A stretch of DNA of 64,000 nucleotides, taken from Erythrobacter insulae (GTDB taxonomy: Bacteria > Pseudomonadota > Alphaproteobacteria > Sphingomonadales > Sphingomonadaceae). The translations under genes were made by a program, and so were the position numbers. The stretch is from the NCBI RefSeq assembly GCF_007004095.1, contig NZ_VHJK01000001.1, positions 2,484,501 through 2,548,500 of the forward strand, read 5' to 3'. Shown here piece by piece: positions 9,350 to 20,384 of this stretch (position 1 is the first letter of the stretch; every line of letters begins with the position of its first letter). The notes under the pieces are model-generated. The model saw only the letters and a program-made list of their open reading frames with translations. It searched no databases and had not been told where the DNA came from.

Positions 9350-10144
9350 ATGTTGACCAATCTTCGCACTTCGCTGCTTCGCGCTGCCCTTGTCGGGGCG
9401 ACACTTGTGACCACTGCCGGCTGTGCGGGGGGCTCCGCGGATGAGGACGTCGCCTATGTCGCGCGCGATGTCGAAACGCTGTATGCCGAGGCTCAGCGGC
9501 GGCTTGATCGGGGCAACACCTTGTTCGCGGCGGCGCTGTTTGACGAGGTGGAGCGTCAGCACCCGTATTCGCCGTGGGCGCGCCGGGCCCAGCTGATGAG
9601 CGCGTTCAGTTATTACATCGCCCGCGATTACAACAAATCGATCCGCAATTCGCAGCGGTTCCTGTCGATCCATCCGGGTAACAAGGATGCGCCCTATGCG
9701 TATTATCTGATTGCGCTCAGTTATTACGAGCAGATTAGTGATGTGAACCGGGATCAGAAAATTACCGAGCAAGCCAAGTCGGCCTTGCGCGAGGTGAACC
9801 GCCGGTTCCCGCAGACCGAATATGCCGCCGATGCGCGCTTGAAGCTCGATCTGGTGGAGGATCACCTTGCGGGTAAGGAAATGGAGATCGGGCGGTTTTA
9901 CCAGCGTTCGGGCCAGTGGCTGGCATCGGCCGCGCGGTTCCGCAATGTGGTGGAGCGGTTTGACACCACCAGCCACACGCCTGAGGCGCTATACCGCCTG
10001 ACCGAAAGCAGCCTGGCGCTGGGATTGCCCGATGAAGCGGTGAAATATGCCGCAGTTCTGGGCGCGAACTATCCGGGCGATGAATGGTACGAAAAGGCGT
10101 ATAAGCTGGTGCAGGACAAAGCGCCCGCCGCAATTGGCGGATAA
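9350..10144 (+). CDS. bamD: Outer membrane assembly lipoprotein BamD
   Basis: A 264-residue lipoprotein of the Bam complex, which inserts beta-barrel proteins into the outer membrane. The N terminus has a signal with lipobox TAGC, giving lipidated Cys25. TPR-like repeats follow, with the family motifs YAEAQRRLDRGN and FDEVERQHPYSPWARRAQLM. The ATG at 9350 places the signal peptide correctly; a TTG at 9314 would add an unlikely 12 residues. It is followed by recN about 100 bases on, a gene order common in alphaproteobacteria (bamD-recN-ligA). Confidence 0.95.
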   Translation: MLTNLRTSLLRAALVGATLVTTAGCAGGSADEDVAYVARDVETLYAEAQRRLDRGNTLFAAALFDEVERQHPYSPWARRAQLMSAFSYYIARDYNKSIRNSQRFLSIHPGNKDAPYAYYLIALSYYEQISDVNRDQKITEQAKSALREVNRRFPQTEYAADARLKLDLVEDHLAGKEMEIGRFYQRSGQWLASAARFRNVVERFDTTSHTPEALYRLTESSLALGLPDEAVKYAAVLGANYPGDEWYEKAYKLVQDKAPAAIGG

Positions 10145-10242
10145 TTGTTTCGCTGGCGCGTTTCACGGGCGTGCTTGGGCTGTGGGCATCCTGATCAGTC
10201 GCGCGTGACGAGGCGGGACACTTGAGTTAAGGCATTGCTGCA

Positions 10243-11910
10243 ATGCTGACCCGGCTATCCATCCGAAATATCGTTTTGATCGAGGCGCTGGACCTCGATT
10301 TTACCCGTGGGCTCGGTGTGCTTACCGGTGAGACGGGGGCGGGTAAGTCGATTCTGCTCGATGCGCTGGGGCTGGTGCTCGGTGACCGGGCGGAGACAGC
10401 TCTGGTGCGCGCAGGCGAGCCGAAGGCGAGCGTCACGGCCAGTTTTGAATTTGCGGCTCTGCCCGATCTGATCGTGGCCGCGCTTGACGAAGCCGATCTG
10501 GAAATCGAACCCGGTGAGCCATTGATGATCCGCCGTCAGGTTAAGGCCGATGGCGGGTCGAAGGCGTTTATCAACGATCAACCCGCCAGCGTTGCCTTGC
10601 TGCGCGAACTTGCACCCGCTCTGGTCGAACTGCACGGACAGCATGACGATCGCGGGCTGGTCAATCCGCGCGGGCACCGGGCCTTGCTGGACAGATATGC
10701 CGGCACTGACCTTGCAGGGCTTGAGCGCGGATGGCGCAGCTGGGCAAAGGCCGAGGCGCAATTGGCCGAAGCGCGTGATCAAGTGGAACAGGCGAAGGCT
10801 GATCAAGACCTGTTGATCGCGCATCTTGCCGAATTGACGCAGCTTGAACCGCAGGCGGGTGAGGAAGTGCGCCTCGCAGGGGCGCGATCCGATATGCAGA
10901 AGGCCGAGAAACTCTCCGGTGAGCTCGAAGATTTGAGGCACATCTGGGAGGGTTCGGATTCGCCGCTTGCCTCGCTCCGTGTGGCCGCGCGTAAGCTTGA
11001 CCGGATTGCAGAGCAGCACCCGCTATTGACCGAAGCATTGGCCGCATTGGACCGCGCGGTGATCGAAGCGGGCGAGGCCGAGGATAAGCTGGAAACTGCC
11101 GCGCAAACTCTGGTGCATGATCCCGCCGCGCTGGATGAAGCGGAAACGCGGTTGTTTGAACTGCGCGCTTTGGCACGCAAACACCGCTGTGATGTGGATC
11201 ACCTGCCCGATCTGATGCGCGAAATGCGCGCACAGCTCGATGCGATCGAAGGCGGAGAGGCGCAGCTCGATGCATTAGAGGTCGCTGCGAAGGAAACGCG
11301 CGAAGCCTATGTTAAAGCGGCAGAAAAAGCGCAAGATGCACGGATCAAAGCTTCCAAAAAACTCGACAAAGCTGTTGCCGCTGAACTGGCACCGCTGAAA
11401 CTCGATGCTGCGCGGTTCTTAACCTCGATCGGTGCGCTGCCAGAGGAAAAATGGGGCGCGCATGGCATGGATGCCTGCGAGTTCTTGATCGCGACCAATC
11501 CCGGCGCGGATTTTGCGCCGCTGGCCAAGATCGCATCTGGGGGCGAGCTGTCGCGCTTTATCCTCGCGCTGAAAGTGGCGCTGGCGGAAAAAGGCGGCGC
11601 GGCGACGATCATCTTTGACGAGATTGACCGCGGCGTAGGCGGGGCGGTGGCTTCGGCCATTGGTGAACGTCTTGCCCGGCTCGCAGCGCGAGAGGGCCAA
11701 TTGCTGGCCGTCACCCACAGCCCGCAGGTCGCAGCGCGCGGCAGTCAGCATTACATGATCGCCAAAGCCTCCAGCGGCACCGTTACCAAAACAAGTGTGG
11801 TGCTGCTCGATGAAAGCGGGCGTCAGGAAGAAATCGCGCGGATGCTGTCCGGCGCGGAAGTAACGCCAGAGGCAAGGGCGCAGGCGGACCGGCTGCTGGA
11901 GGGCGTTTGA
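10243..11910 (+). CDS. recN: DNA repair protein RecN
   Basis: A 555-residue SMC-like ATPase acting in double-strand break repair. The Walker A motif is GETGAGKS at residues 29-36. A long coiled-coil-prone middle with many Ala, Glu, Lys and Asp residues spans about 150-370. The C-terminal ABC signature is SGGELSRFILALK, followed by Walker B in IIFDEIDRGVGG and a D-loop/H-loop VTHSPQVAARG. Length and motifs match the family. Its stop overlaps the start of the next small membrane gene (TGATG), so it is part of a tightly packed operon leading to ligA. Confidence 0.97.
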   Translation: MLTRLSIRNIVLIEALDLDFTRGLGVLTGETGAGKSILLDALGLVLGDRAETALVRAGEPKASVTASFEFAALPDLIVAALDEADLEIEPGEPLMIRRQVKADGGSKAFINDQPASVALLRELAPALVELHGQHDDRGLVNPRGHRALLDRYAGTDLAGLERGWRSWAKAEAQLAEARDQVEQAKADQDLLIAHLAELTQLEPQAGEEVRLAGARSDMQKAEKLSGELEDLRHIWEGSDSPLASLRVAARKLDRIAEQHPLLTEALAALDRAVIEAGEAEDKLETAAQTLVHDPAALDEAETRLFELRALARKHRCDVDHLPDLMREMRAQLDAIEGGEAQLDALEVAAKETREAYVKAAEKAQDARIKASKKLDKAVAAELAPLKLDAARFLTSIGALPEEKWGAHGMDACEFLIATNPGADFAPLAKIASGGELSRFILALKVALAEKGGAATIIFDEIDRGVGGAVASAIGERLARLAAREGQLLAVTHSPQVAARGSQHYMIAKASSGTVTKTSVVLLDESGRQEEIARMLSGAEVTPEARAQADRLLEGV

Positions 11911-12362
11911 TGGAAATTCTGGGCGGATTGCTACTAATCACTGTTTTACTGACGCTGCTGGGCTCGGTCACCGCGCTTGCTTTTGCCAGCATGGTGCTGC
12001 TGGGCCTTGTCACCGAAATGAGTTTCAGGCGGCTGTTTTTTGTATCGTTCGGGATTGGGCTGCTGGCGCCGCTTGGGCTTGCGATATGGGCGTCATCGGC
12101 GGTCAGTGAAGAGAGTTTTCAGCTGGAATTGCTGACCGAATTGAATCAGGTGGTGTCCGGGTCAGAAAATGTCATGGGCGCTCTTCCGCGCATTCAGGAG
12201 CTTCGCCAGCAATTGAGCGATGGCACGATTACCCCAGACGAATTTGAAACGCAGCTGGAGCAATTGATCGAAGAAACATCCGGTGCCCAGATCGAACTCG
12301 AAGGCCCAGAGATAACGCCAGAGGCAGGGGTGCAGACGGACAGTTTGCCCGAGGGTGAGTGA
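11910..12362 (+). CDS. Small membrane protein of unknown function
   Basis: A 150-residue protein whose ATG at 11910 overlaps the recN stop (TGATG). Two hydrophobic helices are visible, about residues 4-36 and 42-65. An acidic, Glu/Gln-rich C-terminal region follows (about 70-150) that is probably soluble and helical. I do not recognise a family. Its position between recN and ligA, with overlaps or a one-base gap on each side, says it is co-transcribed with DNA repair genes, but the sequence gives no direct link to repair. Confidence 0.75.
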   Translation: MEILGGLLLITVLLTLLGSVTALAFASMVLLGLVTEMSFRRLFFVSFGIGLLAPLGLAIWASSAVSEESFQLELLTELNQVVSGSENVMGALPRIQELRQQLSDGTITPDEFETQLEQLIEETSGAQIELEGPEITPEAGVQTDSLPEGE

Positions 12363-12363
12363 G

Positions 12364-14977
<2,614 letters not shown>

Positions 14978-14978
<1 letters not shown>

Positions 14979-15478
14979 TGGATTTGCTACGTGAGCTGCA
15001 TCCGCAGGCCGCCCGTATTGCCGAGGCGCTGAAGGCGCGGGGCGAGAAAATCGCGGTGGCTGACGGGGCAACCGGCGGTTTGATCGGGGCGGCGCTGCTT
15101 ACGGTTCCCGGCGCGCTTAAATTCTATGTTGGCGGCGGGATCGTTTATTCGTTCAAAGCGCGCGATGTGCTGTTTGATTTGCCGCGCGATGCCTATGACG
15201 GGATGCGCTCTGCGACACAGGAATATGCGCTGCTGCAAGCGCGCGCCATTCGTGACCGGTTCGGGGCGCAATGGGGGATCGCGGAAAGCGGTTCTGCCGG
15301 ATCGAGCAAGCATCCCATGGGTGTCGCATCCGGCATCAGTGTGGCCGCTGTTGCGGGGCCAGATGCGGAGCGCACCGCTATCATCGAAACGGCCAGCGAT
15401 GACCGGATCGATAATATGGCGGCCTTTACCCGTAATGCGCTCAACCTGCTTGAACAGGCTCTGACGCAAACGGATTAA
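14978..15478 (+). CDS. CinA C-terminal-like (PncC family) protein, altered active site
   Basis: A 166-residue protein with the fold signature of the CinA C-terminal domain, which in PncC deamidates nicotinamide mononucleotide to recycle NAD. The conserved AESCTGG loop is ADGATGG here, so the active-site serine position is glycine and the cysteine position alanine. Other family features remain (GALKFYVGGGIVYS, TQEYALLQARAIRDRF, GIAESGSAG). This could be a divergent enzyme or a non-catalytic relative. The start overlaps the ligA stop. Juxtaposition with NAD-dependent ligase, which releases NMN, is suggestive, since PncC recycles exactly that product. Confidence 0.8.
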
Positions 15479-16146
15479 TCGTTGGGCATCAGATAGATTT
15501 CGCGCACCGCCGCGGTTTTGGGCTGAGTGAGCGCAAAGACGACGGCGTTGGCGACATCTTCAGGCTGGATTTTGGTCGGTTTGGGTTCATCGAAGAACGG
15601 CGTATCGACCATCCCCGGCGCGATCACAGTTGCGCGGCCGCCCCACTCGCGCATTTCCTCCGCCAGATTCTCGCCAAAGCCGTGCACGAAATGCTTGGTC
15701 GCGGAATAGACCGATCCCTTGAATGTGTCGCGCCCAGCTTTGGAGCCGGTCATTACAAAATGCCCTTCGGTCTTTTTAAGGTGCGGGATTGCGGCGTGCG
15801 CGGCGTAAAGTACGGCGAGGATATTGATCCGCACCATCGCGTCCCACTCGTCAGGATCTCCGTTTTCCACGCCCGCTTTTGAAACGCCGGTTCCGGCATT
15901 GGCGAACACCGCATCGATCCCGCCAAAAGCGTCAGCGCATTTTTGCAGAGCTTCGGTGATTTGATCGCGGTCGGCCGCGTCGCATGGCAGTGCAATCGCG
16001 GTGCCGCCAATGTCGTTGGCGAGTGCTTCCAACTTGTCAGCGGAGCGGGCGCATAGACCGACATTCCAGCCCGCGGCTGCGGCGGCTTTTGCGGTTGCGG
16101 CGCCGATGCCGGTTGACGCGCCTGTAATAAATAGAGTTTTGGCCAT
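15475..16146 (-). CDS. SDR-family NAD(P)-dependent oxidoreductase
   Basis: A 223-residue classical short-chain dehydrogenase. The cofactor loop is TGASTGIG near residue 8, the structural motif is NAG (ANAGTG), and the catalytic part is Ser with YSATK around residues 135-150. An arginine in the first strand region (LCARSADK) favours NADP. The substrate cannot be predicted. It is convergent with the CinA-like gene, stop codons overlapping by four bases, and appears monocistronic. Confidence 0.9.
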   Translation of the reverse strand: MAKTLFITGASTGIGAATAKAAAAAGWNVGLCARSADKLEALANDIGGTAIALPCDAADRDQITEALQKCADAFGGIDAVFANAGTGVSKAGVENGDPDEWDAMVRINILAVLYAAHAAIPHLKKTEGHFVMTGSKAGRDTFKGSVYSATKHFVHGFGENLAEEMREWGGRATVIAPGMVDTPFFDEPKPTKIQPEDVANAVVFALTQPKTAAVREIYLMPND

Positions 16147-16235
16147 GGATAGGTTCCTTTGAAAATGTGTCTATGACTTTTCAAAGGGTGACCGGCGCGA
16201 GTGTTCCGAGAAAAAGGCGGTAGACTTTGTCGCGG

Positions 16236-16967
16236 CTATCTATCCGGGGCATCCGGGGCGTGCGGGGCGCGTGGGAGGGCCGCAGCGTGCGGGAGGGCAT
16301 TCACCCATTTCATCACGCCGCCCGGTAGCGGGGTCCATAAACCGGTTTTGATACCTGCTGCGGCCAACCTGTCGCTGGTCCATTGATTGCAGGTATTGCC
16401 GAGGTGATAGGTGCCAACCGCATCGTAAAACACATCGTTCCGCGAATATCCCGGATAGCTTTGACCGGTGTCTTCAGGAGCAAGCTGCGCTGTGATTTGC
16501 GCAGCGAGCGAGGCATATTGATCGCGGGTGATGCGCAAAGGGCGGAAATCGTCCGATGGGGCGGGACGGACATACCATGCGATATGCAGAACCCCGCTGC
16601 CGCCGGTAACCGCGTTGAGAGCGACGCCGGGCGAGAGATCGCCCCAGGTCGGTGTCTGAAGGAAAAATTCCTTTTCGCCCCAGCTCACTGCAACATGGGT
16701 ATAGGGCCGCTGGGCTGCGGTTATATCGCCAATCGGGAACCTGCCGCGCCAATCGATCACATCGGTCGCGATCGGCATGACGATTTCGGTATGGATGCCG
16801 TTTGTGCCGACAAATATTTCGACCCCGTCCGCCGTTTCCTGCCAGTCCGAATTGCGCGGGATGCTTGATCCGATCCACGCCGATAACAGGAATACAAGCG
16901 GCCCACCGATCAGGATCAGACCGGCAATCTGCGCAGCCCGTTTCGTTCGGCCAGCCTTAACGCTCAC
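16236..16967 (-). CDS. DUF2459 (TIGR02117) family membrane-anchored protein
   Basis: About 243 residues from the GTG at 16967. The open frame continues upstream inside prmA, but those 59 residues are the prmA antisense-frame composition and lack family similarity. One N-terminal transmembrane helix (about residues 14-34) is followed by a periplasmic domain with family-typical segments: IFVGTNGIHTEIVMP, WGEKEFFLQTPTW and LGNTCNQWTSDRLAAAG. The conserved Cys and His suggest a cysteine-hydrolase-like fold, but the function is unknown. It overlaps the end of prmA by 11 bases and is the last gene of a four-gene overlapping chain. Confidence 0.82.
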   Translation of the reverse strand: MSVKAGRTKRAAQIAGLILIGGPLVFLLSAWIGSSIPRNSDWQETADGVEIFVGTNGIHTEIVMPIATDVIDWRGRFPIGDITAAQRPYTHVAVSWGEKEFFLQTPTWGDLSPGVALNAVTGGSGVLHIAWYVRPAPSDDFRPLRITRDQYASLAAQITAQLAPEDTGQSYPGYSRNDVFYDAVGTYHLGNTCNQWTSDRLAAAGIKTGLWTPLPGGVMKWVNALPHAAALPRAPHAPDAPDR

Positions 16968-17865
16968 GCCGCCGCCGGAACCACAGGATGGCCCAATCGC
17001 CGCGCTGAATCCGCGCCACTGGCCTGCAATGCGATTTGCGATAGGCGCGGCGCACCGCCTGTTCCTGATCCCCGGCCAGCAATCCAGCCAGCACAATGCT
17101 GCCACCGGGACTGACCGAGGCGGCGAAATCGGGTGCCAGTTCAACCAAAGGCCCGGCCAGAATATTCGCGATTAACAAGTCATACGGCCCGCGCGCCTGA
17201 AGCAGCGGATCATCCATCCCGTCGGCAATCACCATGGTCATTGCCCCGCGCTGCGCGCCAATCTCAATCCCGTTCATCGCGGCATTGTCTTCTACAACAC
17301 CGGCGCACACCGGATCGATATCGGATGCGGTGCACTGCGCATTGGGCCAAAGCGAGAGGCCCGCGAAGCCGAGCAATCCGGTGCCGGTGCCGATATCGGC
17401 GATGCGGCGAAAATGCGCCCCTGTCGATTTGATCGCACCAAGCATTTCAAGGCAGCCGGCGGTGGTTTCATGTTGTCCGGTGCCAAAAGCCTGGCTTGCG
17501 GGAATGGCGAAATTCACAGCGTCATCGGCAGGGGGATAATCGGGTGTGTGAACATAAAAACGGCCCGCGCGGATTGGCGGAGTGCCTTGCTGGCTTAACG
17601 TAAGCCAGTCTTCGTCAGGCAGTTTCTCGGATGTGATCTTTGGCGCTTTTGTCGCAAACAATCCGGCCAGAGCGTTAACCTGCGTTTTGCCCGGTTTGCG
17701 GGGATACCAACCTTCCAACACCCATTCCTGCGGACGGTCCTCGTCAATCTCACGACCAGAGATCACCAGATCGAAATCCCATTCTTCAATCTCGTCATGC
17801 GCGAGCAGAGCGGCCTGAATTACGCGTTTCGGCGCGAAAGCGGTGAGTTTCCAAGCGGTGCTCAT
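16957..17865 (-). CDS. prmA: Ribosomal protein L11 methyltransferase PrmA
   Basis: A 302-residue SAM-dependent methyltransferase that modifies ribosomal protein L11. The substrate-recognition N-terminal half is followed by the Rossmann domain, with FGTGQHETT, the SAM loop ADIGTGTGLLGFAGL, SDIDPVC, and the catalytic NIL motif (ANILAGPL). The C terminus is unusually basic (WFRRRRER). The start overlaps the metallo-beta-lactamase stop by four bases (ATGA), and the end overlaps the DUF2459 gene. Confidence 0.95.
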   Translation of the reverse strand: MSTAWKLTAFAPKRVIQAALLAHDEIEEWDFDLVISGREIDEDRPQEWVLEGWYPRKPGKTQVNALAGLFATKAPKITSEKLPDEDWLTLSQQGTPPIRAGRFYVHTPDYPPADDAVNFAIPASQAFGTGQHETTAGCLEMLGAIKSTGAHFRRIADIGTGTGLLGFAGLSLWPNAQCTASDIDPVCAGVVEDNAAMNGIEIGAQRGAMTMVIADGMDDPLLQARGPYDLLIANILAGPLVELAPDFAASVSPGGSIVLAGLLAGDQEQAVRRAYRKSHCRPVARIQRGDWAILWFRRRRER

Positions 17866-18782
17866 TCCGAGGCTTCTTCCGTCTCATGCTTAAGCCGCGC
17901 GTCAAGGCGGCGTTCGATGGCTCGCGCGTAACCAGTGCACATCTCTTCGCCCAAAAGCCCTCTCACCCGTTTCATCCGGTAGAACATGTTGCTCGCCGAC
18001 GGGTGAGGGGTGATCAGCAGGTTGCAATCGCGGGCCGCGAGCCGTTCGAGCGCCAACTTATACTGGTTTAGATACTCAGGATGATCGCCGAACTTGTATC
18101 CATCGGCGCTGACCGGCGAAAGGCTGTCCGCATACATAATGTCGGCGCAGACAGAGGCGTGGCAACTCGCCCACGTCCAGCTCATCGCTCCGGGAGTATG
18201 GCCGGGAGTCGCGATAGCTTCGACTTTGAGATTGCCGACTACAATGTCTTTTCCGCTCCAAACCTCTTCATCGACGGTAACAGGTGCCAAATCGGGATGG
18301 ACGCCAAATTGCGGATCGTCGGGGCCGACATTTCCCGTTTCCAAGACTTTGCGGGCCGACGTGGATGCCAAAACTTTGGCTCCGGTCCACTCTTTCATCT
18401 TGGCCATGCCGCCGACGTGATCGTGGTGTTCGTGGCTATGCAGGATCACTTTGATATCGCCGAGCTTAAAGCCGAGCTGTTCGATATTGGCCTTTACGAG
18501 ATCAGCGCCTTTCTCAGTCCCGGTATCGATCAATATGTGACCATCATCGCCGGTGATCAGAATTGACGAAATGCCGCAGGTGCCCACGTAGTAAGTATTG
18601 TCAAATATCTGGAACGACGGTCCCGGCTTGTTCCAACCGTCCCATTCTCCGCACTGCATCATCCACGGATGATCGAGCCGCTCGTCAGGGGTGATCATGA
18701 CAGGTCCCGCAGAGGCAGGAATTGCCGCACAAAGCACCGCGAGACTGAGAATTCTAGCGAACAAAGCTGGCTCCATTGGCAT
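17862..18782 (-). CDS. Subclass B3 metallo-beta-lactamase
   Basis: A 306-residue secreted zinc hydrolase with a signal peptide (cleavage near PASA-GP). The B3 ligand set is complete: HEHHDH supplies His116, His118, Asp120 and His121 in standard numbering, TPGHTPG supplies His196 and ITPHPSA supplies His263. No B1/B2 cysteine ligand is present. B3 enzymes hydrolyse penicillins, cephalosporins and carbapenems, and chromosomal B3 homologues are known in this group of bacteria. ATG 18782 and 18776 are both possible starts. The gene overlaps the upstream SDR by 29 bases and prmA by four, which indicates a long-resident chromosomal locus rather than a cassette. Activity on beta-lactams is inference. 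Confidence 0.9.
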   Translation of the reverse strand: MPMEPALFARILSLAVLCAAIPASAGPVMITPDERLDHPWMMQCGEWDGWNKPGPSFQIFDNTYYVGTCGISSILITGDDGHILIDTGTEKGADLVKANIEQLGFKLGDIKVILHSHEHHDHVGGMAKMKEWTGAKVLASTSARKVLETGNVGPDDPQFGVHPDLAPVTVDEEVWSGKDIVVGNLKVEAIATPGHTPGAMSWTWASCHASVCADIMYADSLSPVSADGYKFGDHPEYLNQYKLALERLAARDCNLLITPHPSASNMFYRMKRVRGLLGEEMCTGYARAIERRLDARLKHETEEASE

Positions 18783-19464
18783 CAATCACCGCGCCGGTCA
18801 TGCTGGCAGGTGCATCCAGTGCACAAAACGCAATGATCCGTGCGATTTCTTCCGGCTGTGCCACGCGCCCAAGCGGGATGTCGGCGAGCAGGCCCGCACC
18901 GCCGCGGCTGTCCAGATAATCGCCCGCCATGCTGGTGTCGGTAAAGCCCGGAGTGATCGCGTAGCTGAGTATCCCTTGGCTGGCATAGGCGCGGGCGATG
19001 GTTTTGTGCATGGCGATCATGCCGCCTTTGGCCGCTGCATAATGCCAATGCGCAGGCGAATCGCCGCGATAGGCCGCGCGGCTTGCAACATGGACCAACC
19101 GGCCGCCCTGTCCTTTGGTCTGCCAGTGACGAACCGCAAACCGGCTGAGCTGCGCCGCTGCGGTCAGGTTGATCCGCAAGGTGTCTTCCCATGCGTCCAG
19201 CCATTCGATGTCAGACCGGTCAAGCCGGTTGGTTTCAAACAGTCCGGCATTGTTCACGACTGCGGTGATATTCCCGCCAGAGCGATCCAGCGCCTCCTCC
19301 CACAGCAATTGGGCTGCGCGGGGATTTGAAAAGTCGGCAGCGATTGTATCGGCGTCGCTGGCCGAAGTCGCATGACCGATGACGGAAATGCCGCGTTGAT
19401 CGAGCAGAGCTCTTGCAGAAGCGCCGATTCCACGGCTTGATCCGGTGACTAGAATGAAACTCAT
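18754..19464 (-). CDS. SDR-family oxidoreductase
   Basis: A 236-residue short-chain dehydrogenase. The cofactor loop is TGSSRGIG, the structural motif is NNAG, and the active-site serine (VASRAAY) precedes the HYAAAKGG catalytic Tyr-Lys pair. The C terminus (MTGAVIDANGASF) matches 3-ketoacyl-ACP reductase-type SDRs (FabG-like). The ATG at 19464 sits just before MSFILVTG; the open frame extends 26 residues further but into the repeat-bearing promoter region. It is the first gene of the SDR-B3 enzyme-prmA-DUF2459 chain and is divergent from sdhC. Confidence 0.9.
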   Translation of the reverse strand: MSFILVTGSSRGIGASARALLDQRGISVIGHATSASDADTIAADFSNPRAAQLLWEEALDRSGGNITAVVNNAGLFETNRLDRSDIEWLDAWEDTLRINLTAAAQLSRFAVRHWQTKGQGGRLVHVASRAAYRGDSPAHWHYAAAKGGMIAMHKTIARAYASQGILSYAITPGFTDTSMAGDYLDSRGGAGLLADIPLGRVAQPEEIARIIAFCALDAPASMTGAVIDANGASFVR

Positions 19465-19475
19465 GGGCGCCTCTA

Positions 19476-19518
19476 TCCAAAACTTTGCAAGTGTCTGTCC
19501 AGAACTTTGCAAGCAAAG
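19476..19518. repeat. Paired direct repeat with palindrome, SDR/sdhC intergenic region
   Basis: Two 16-base copies (19476-19491 and 19498-19513) match at 15 positions and start 22 bases apart, about two helical turns. The second copy extends into a perfect palindrome CTTTGC-AA-GCAAAG at 19505-19518. It sits between the divergent SDR and sdhC genes, so it is a plausible regulator site. The regulator is unknown. Confidence 0.6.
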
Positions 19519-19605
19519 TCGAGCGTTCGCGGCTTGCACCACGCGACAGGACCGCTAAGTGTGCCTCAGCAAATAGACGTAAATTCACGTTTGAACGGGA
19601 TAATC

Positions 19606-19986
19606 ATGAGCCAAAGACCGCTTTCTCCGCACCTCCAGATATGGCGGTGGGGTCCGCATATGCTGGTTTCGATCCTTCACCGGGCGACCGGCGACGGGAT
19701 GGCGCTTGTCGGGCTGGCAGTGCTGGTCTGGTGGCTTGGCGCTATTGCCGGTGGTCCGGAAGCGTATGAGACATTTTCTGGCGTGATGACATCGCCGCTC
19801 GGTTGGGTGGTCATGGTCGGGCTGAGCTGGGCATTTTTCACCCATATGATGAGCGGGCTGCGCCATTTCGTTTTGGATATCGGCGCGGGTTACGAACTGA
19901 ACACCAATCGGTTCTGGTCCATGGCTTCGCCGATCATTGCTATACTTCTCACCTGCGCCTTTTGGGCGCTCATCCTGCTGCGCTGA
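19606..19986 (+). CDS. sdhC: Succinate dehydrogenase cytochrome b556 subunit SdhC
   Basis: A 126-residue membrane anchor of complex II. Three transmembrane helices are visible. The family motifs RPLSPHLQIWRW, SILHRATG and HMMSGLRHFVLDIG are present, the last supplying the heme ligand histidine. ATG at 19606 gives the standard N terminus. It is followed eleven bases later by sdhD. Confidence 0.95.
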   Translation: MSQRPLSPHLQIWRWGPHMLVSILHRATGDGMALVGLAVLVWWLGAIAGGPEAYETFSGVMTSPLGWVVMVGLSWAFFTHMMSGLRHFVLDIGAGYELNTNRFWSMASPIIAILLTCAFWALILLR

Positions 19987-19997
19987 GGGGACAGAAC

Positions 19998-20384
19998 ATG
20001 GGTAACGGAACCTCTATCGGTAAAGTTCGCGGCCTCGGCTCTTCGCATGATGGCGCGCATCACTGGCTTTCGCATCGCTTCACCGCGATCAGCAACCTTG
20101 TATTGATGAGCTGGCTTTTGGTCAGTTTCGTTCTGATGGGCGATTTCGGTCACGCTTCGATGGTGGGCTGGATTTCTCAGCCTATTACGGCGGTGGCCAT
20201 GATCCTGTTGATCATCAGCCTGTTTTCCCATGCGCGCATGGGGTTGCAGGTTTTGATTGAGGATTACGTTCACAATTCCGGTTCAAAATTCGCGTGTCTT
20301 ACCGCGCTCAATATCGCAGTTATTGGCGGCGGCGCTTTCGCAATATTCAGCGTCGCCAGCCTCGCACTTGGAGGTCAGGCCTGA
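19998..20384 (+). CDS. sdhD: Succinate dehydrogenase membrane anchor SdhD
   Basis: A 128-residue three-helix protein with typical features: [18 protein letters not shown] at the N terminus and [17 protein letters not shown] carrying the heme-side histidine and quinone-site residues. ATG at 19998 is preceded by a GAGGGG ribosome site. The stop overlaps the sdhA start (TGATG). Confidence 0.94.
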   Translation: MGNGTSIGKVRGLGSSHDGAHHWLSHRFTAISNLVLMSWLLVSFVLMGDFGHASMVGWISQPITAVAMILLIISLFSHARMGLQVLIEDYVHNSGSKFACLTALNIAVIGGGAFAIFSVASLALGGQA

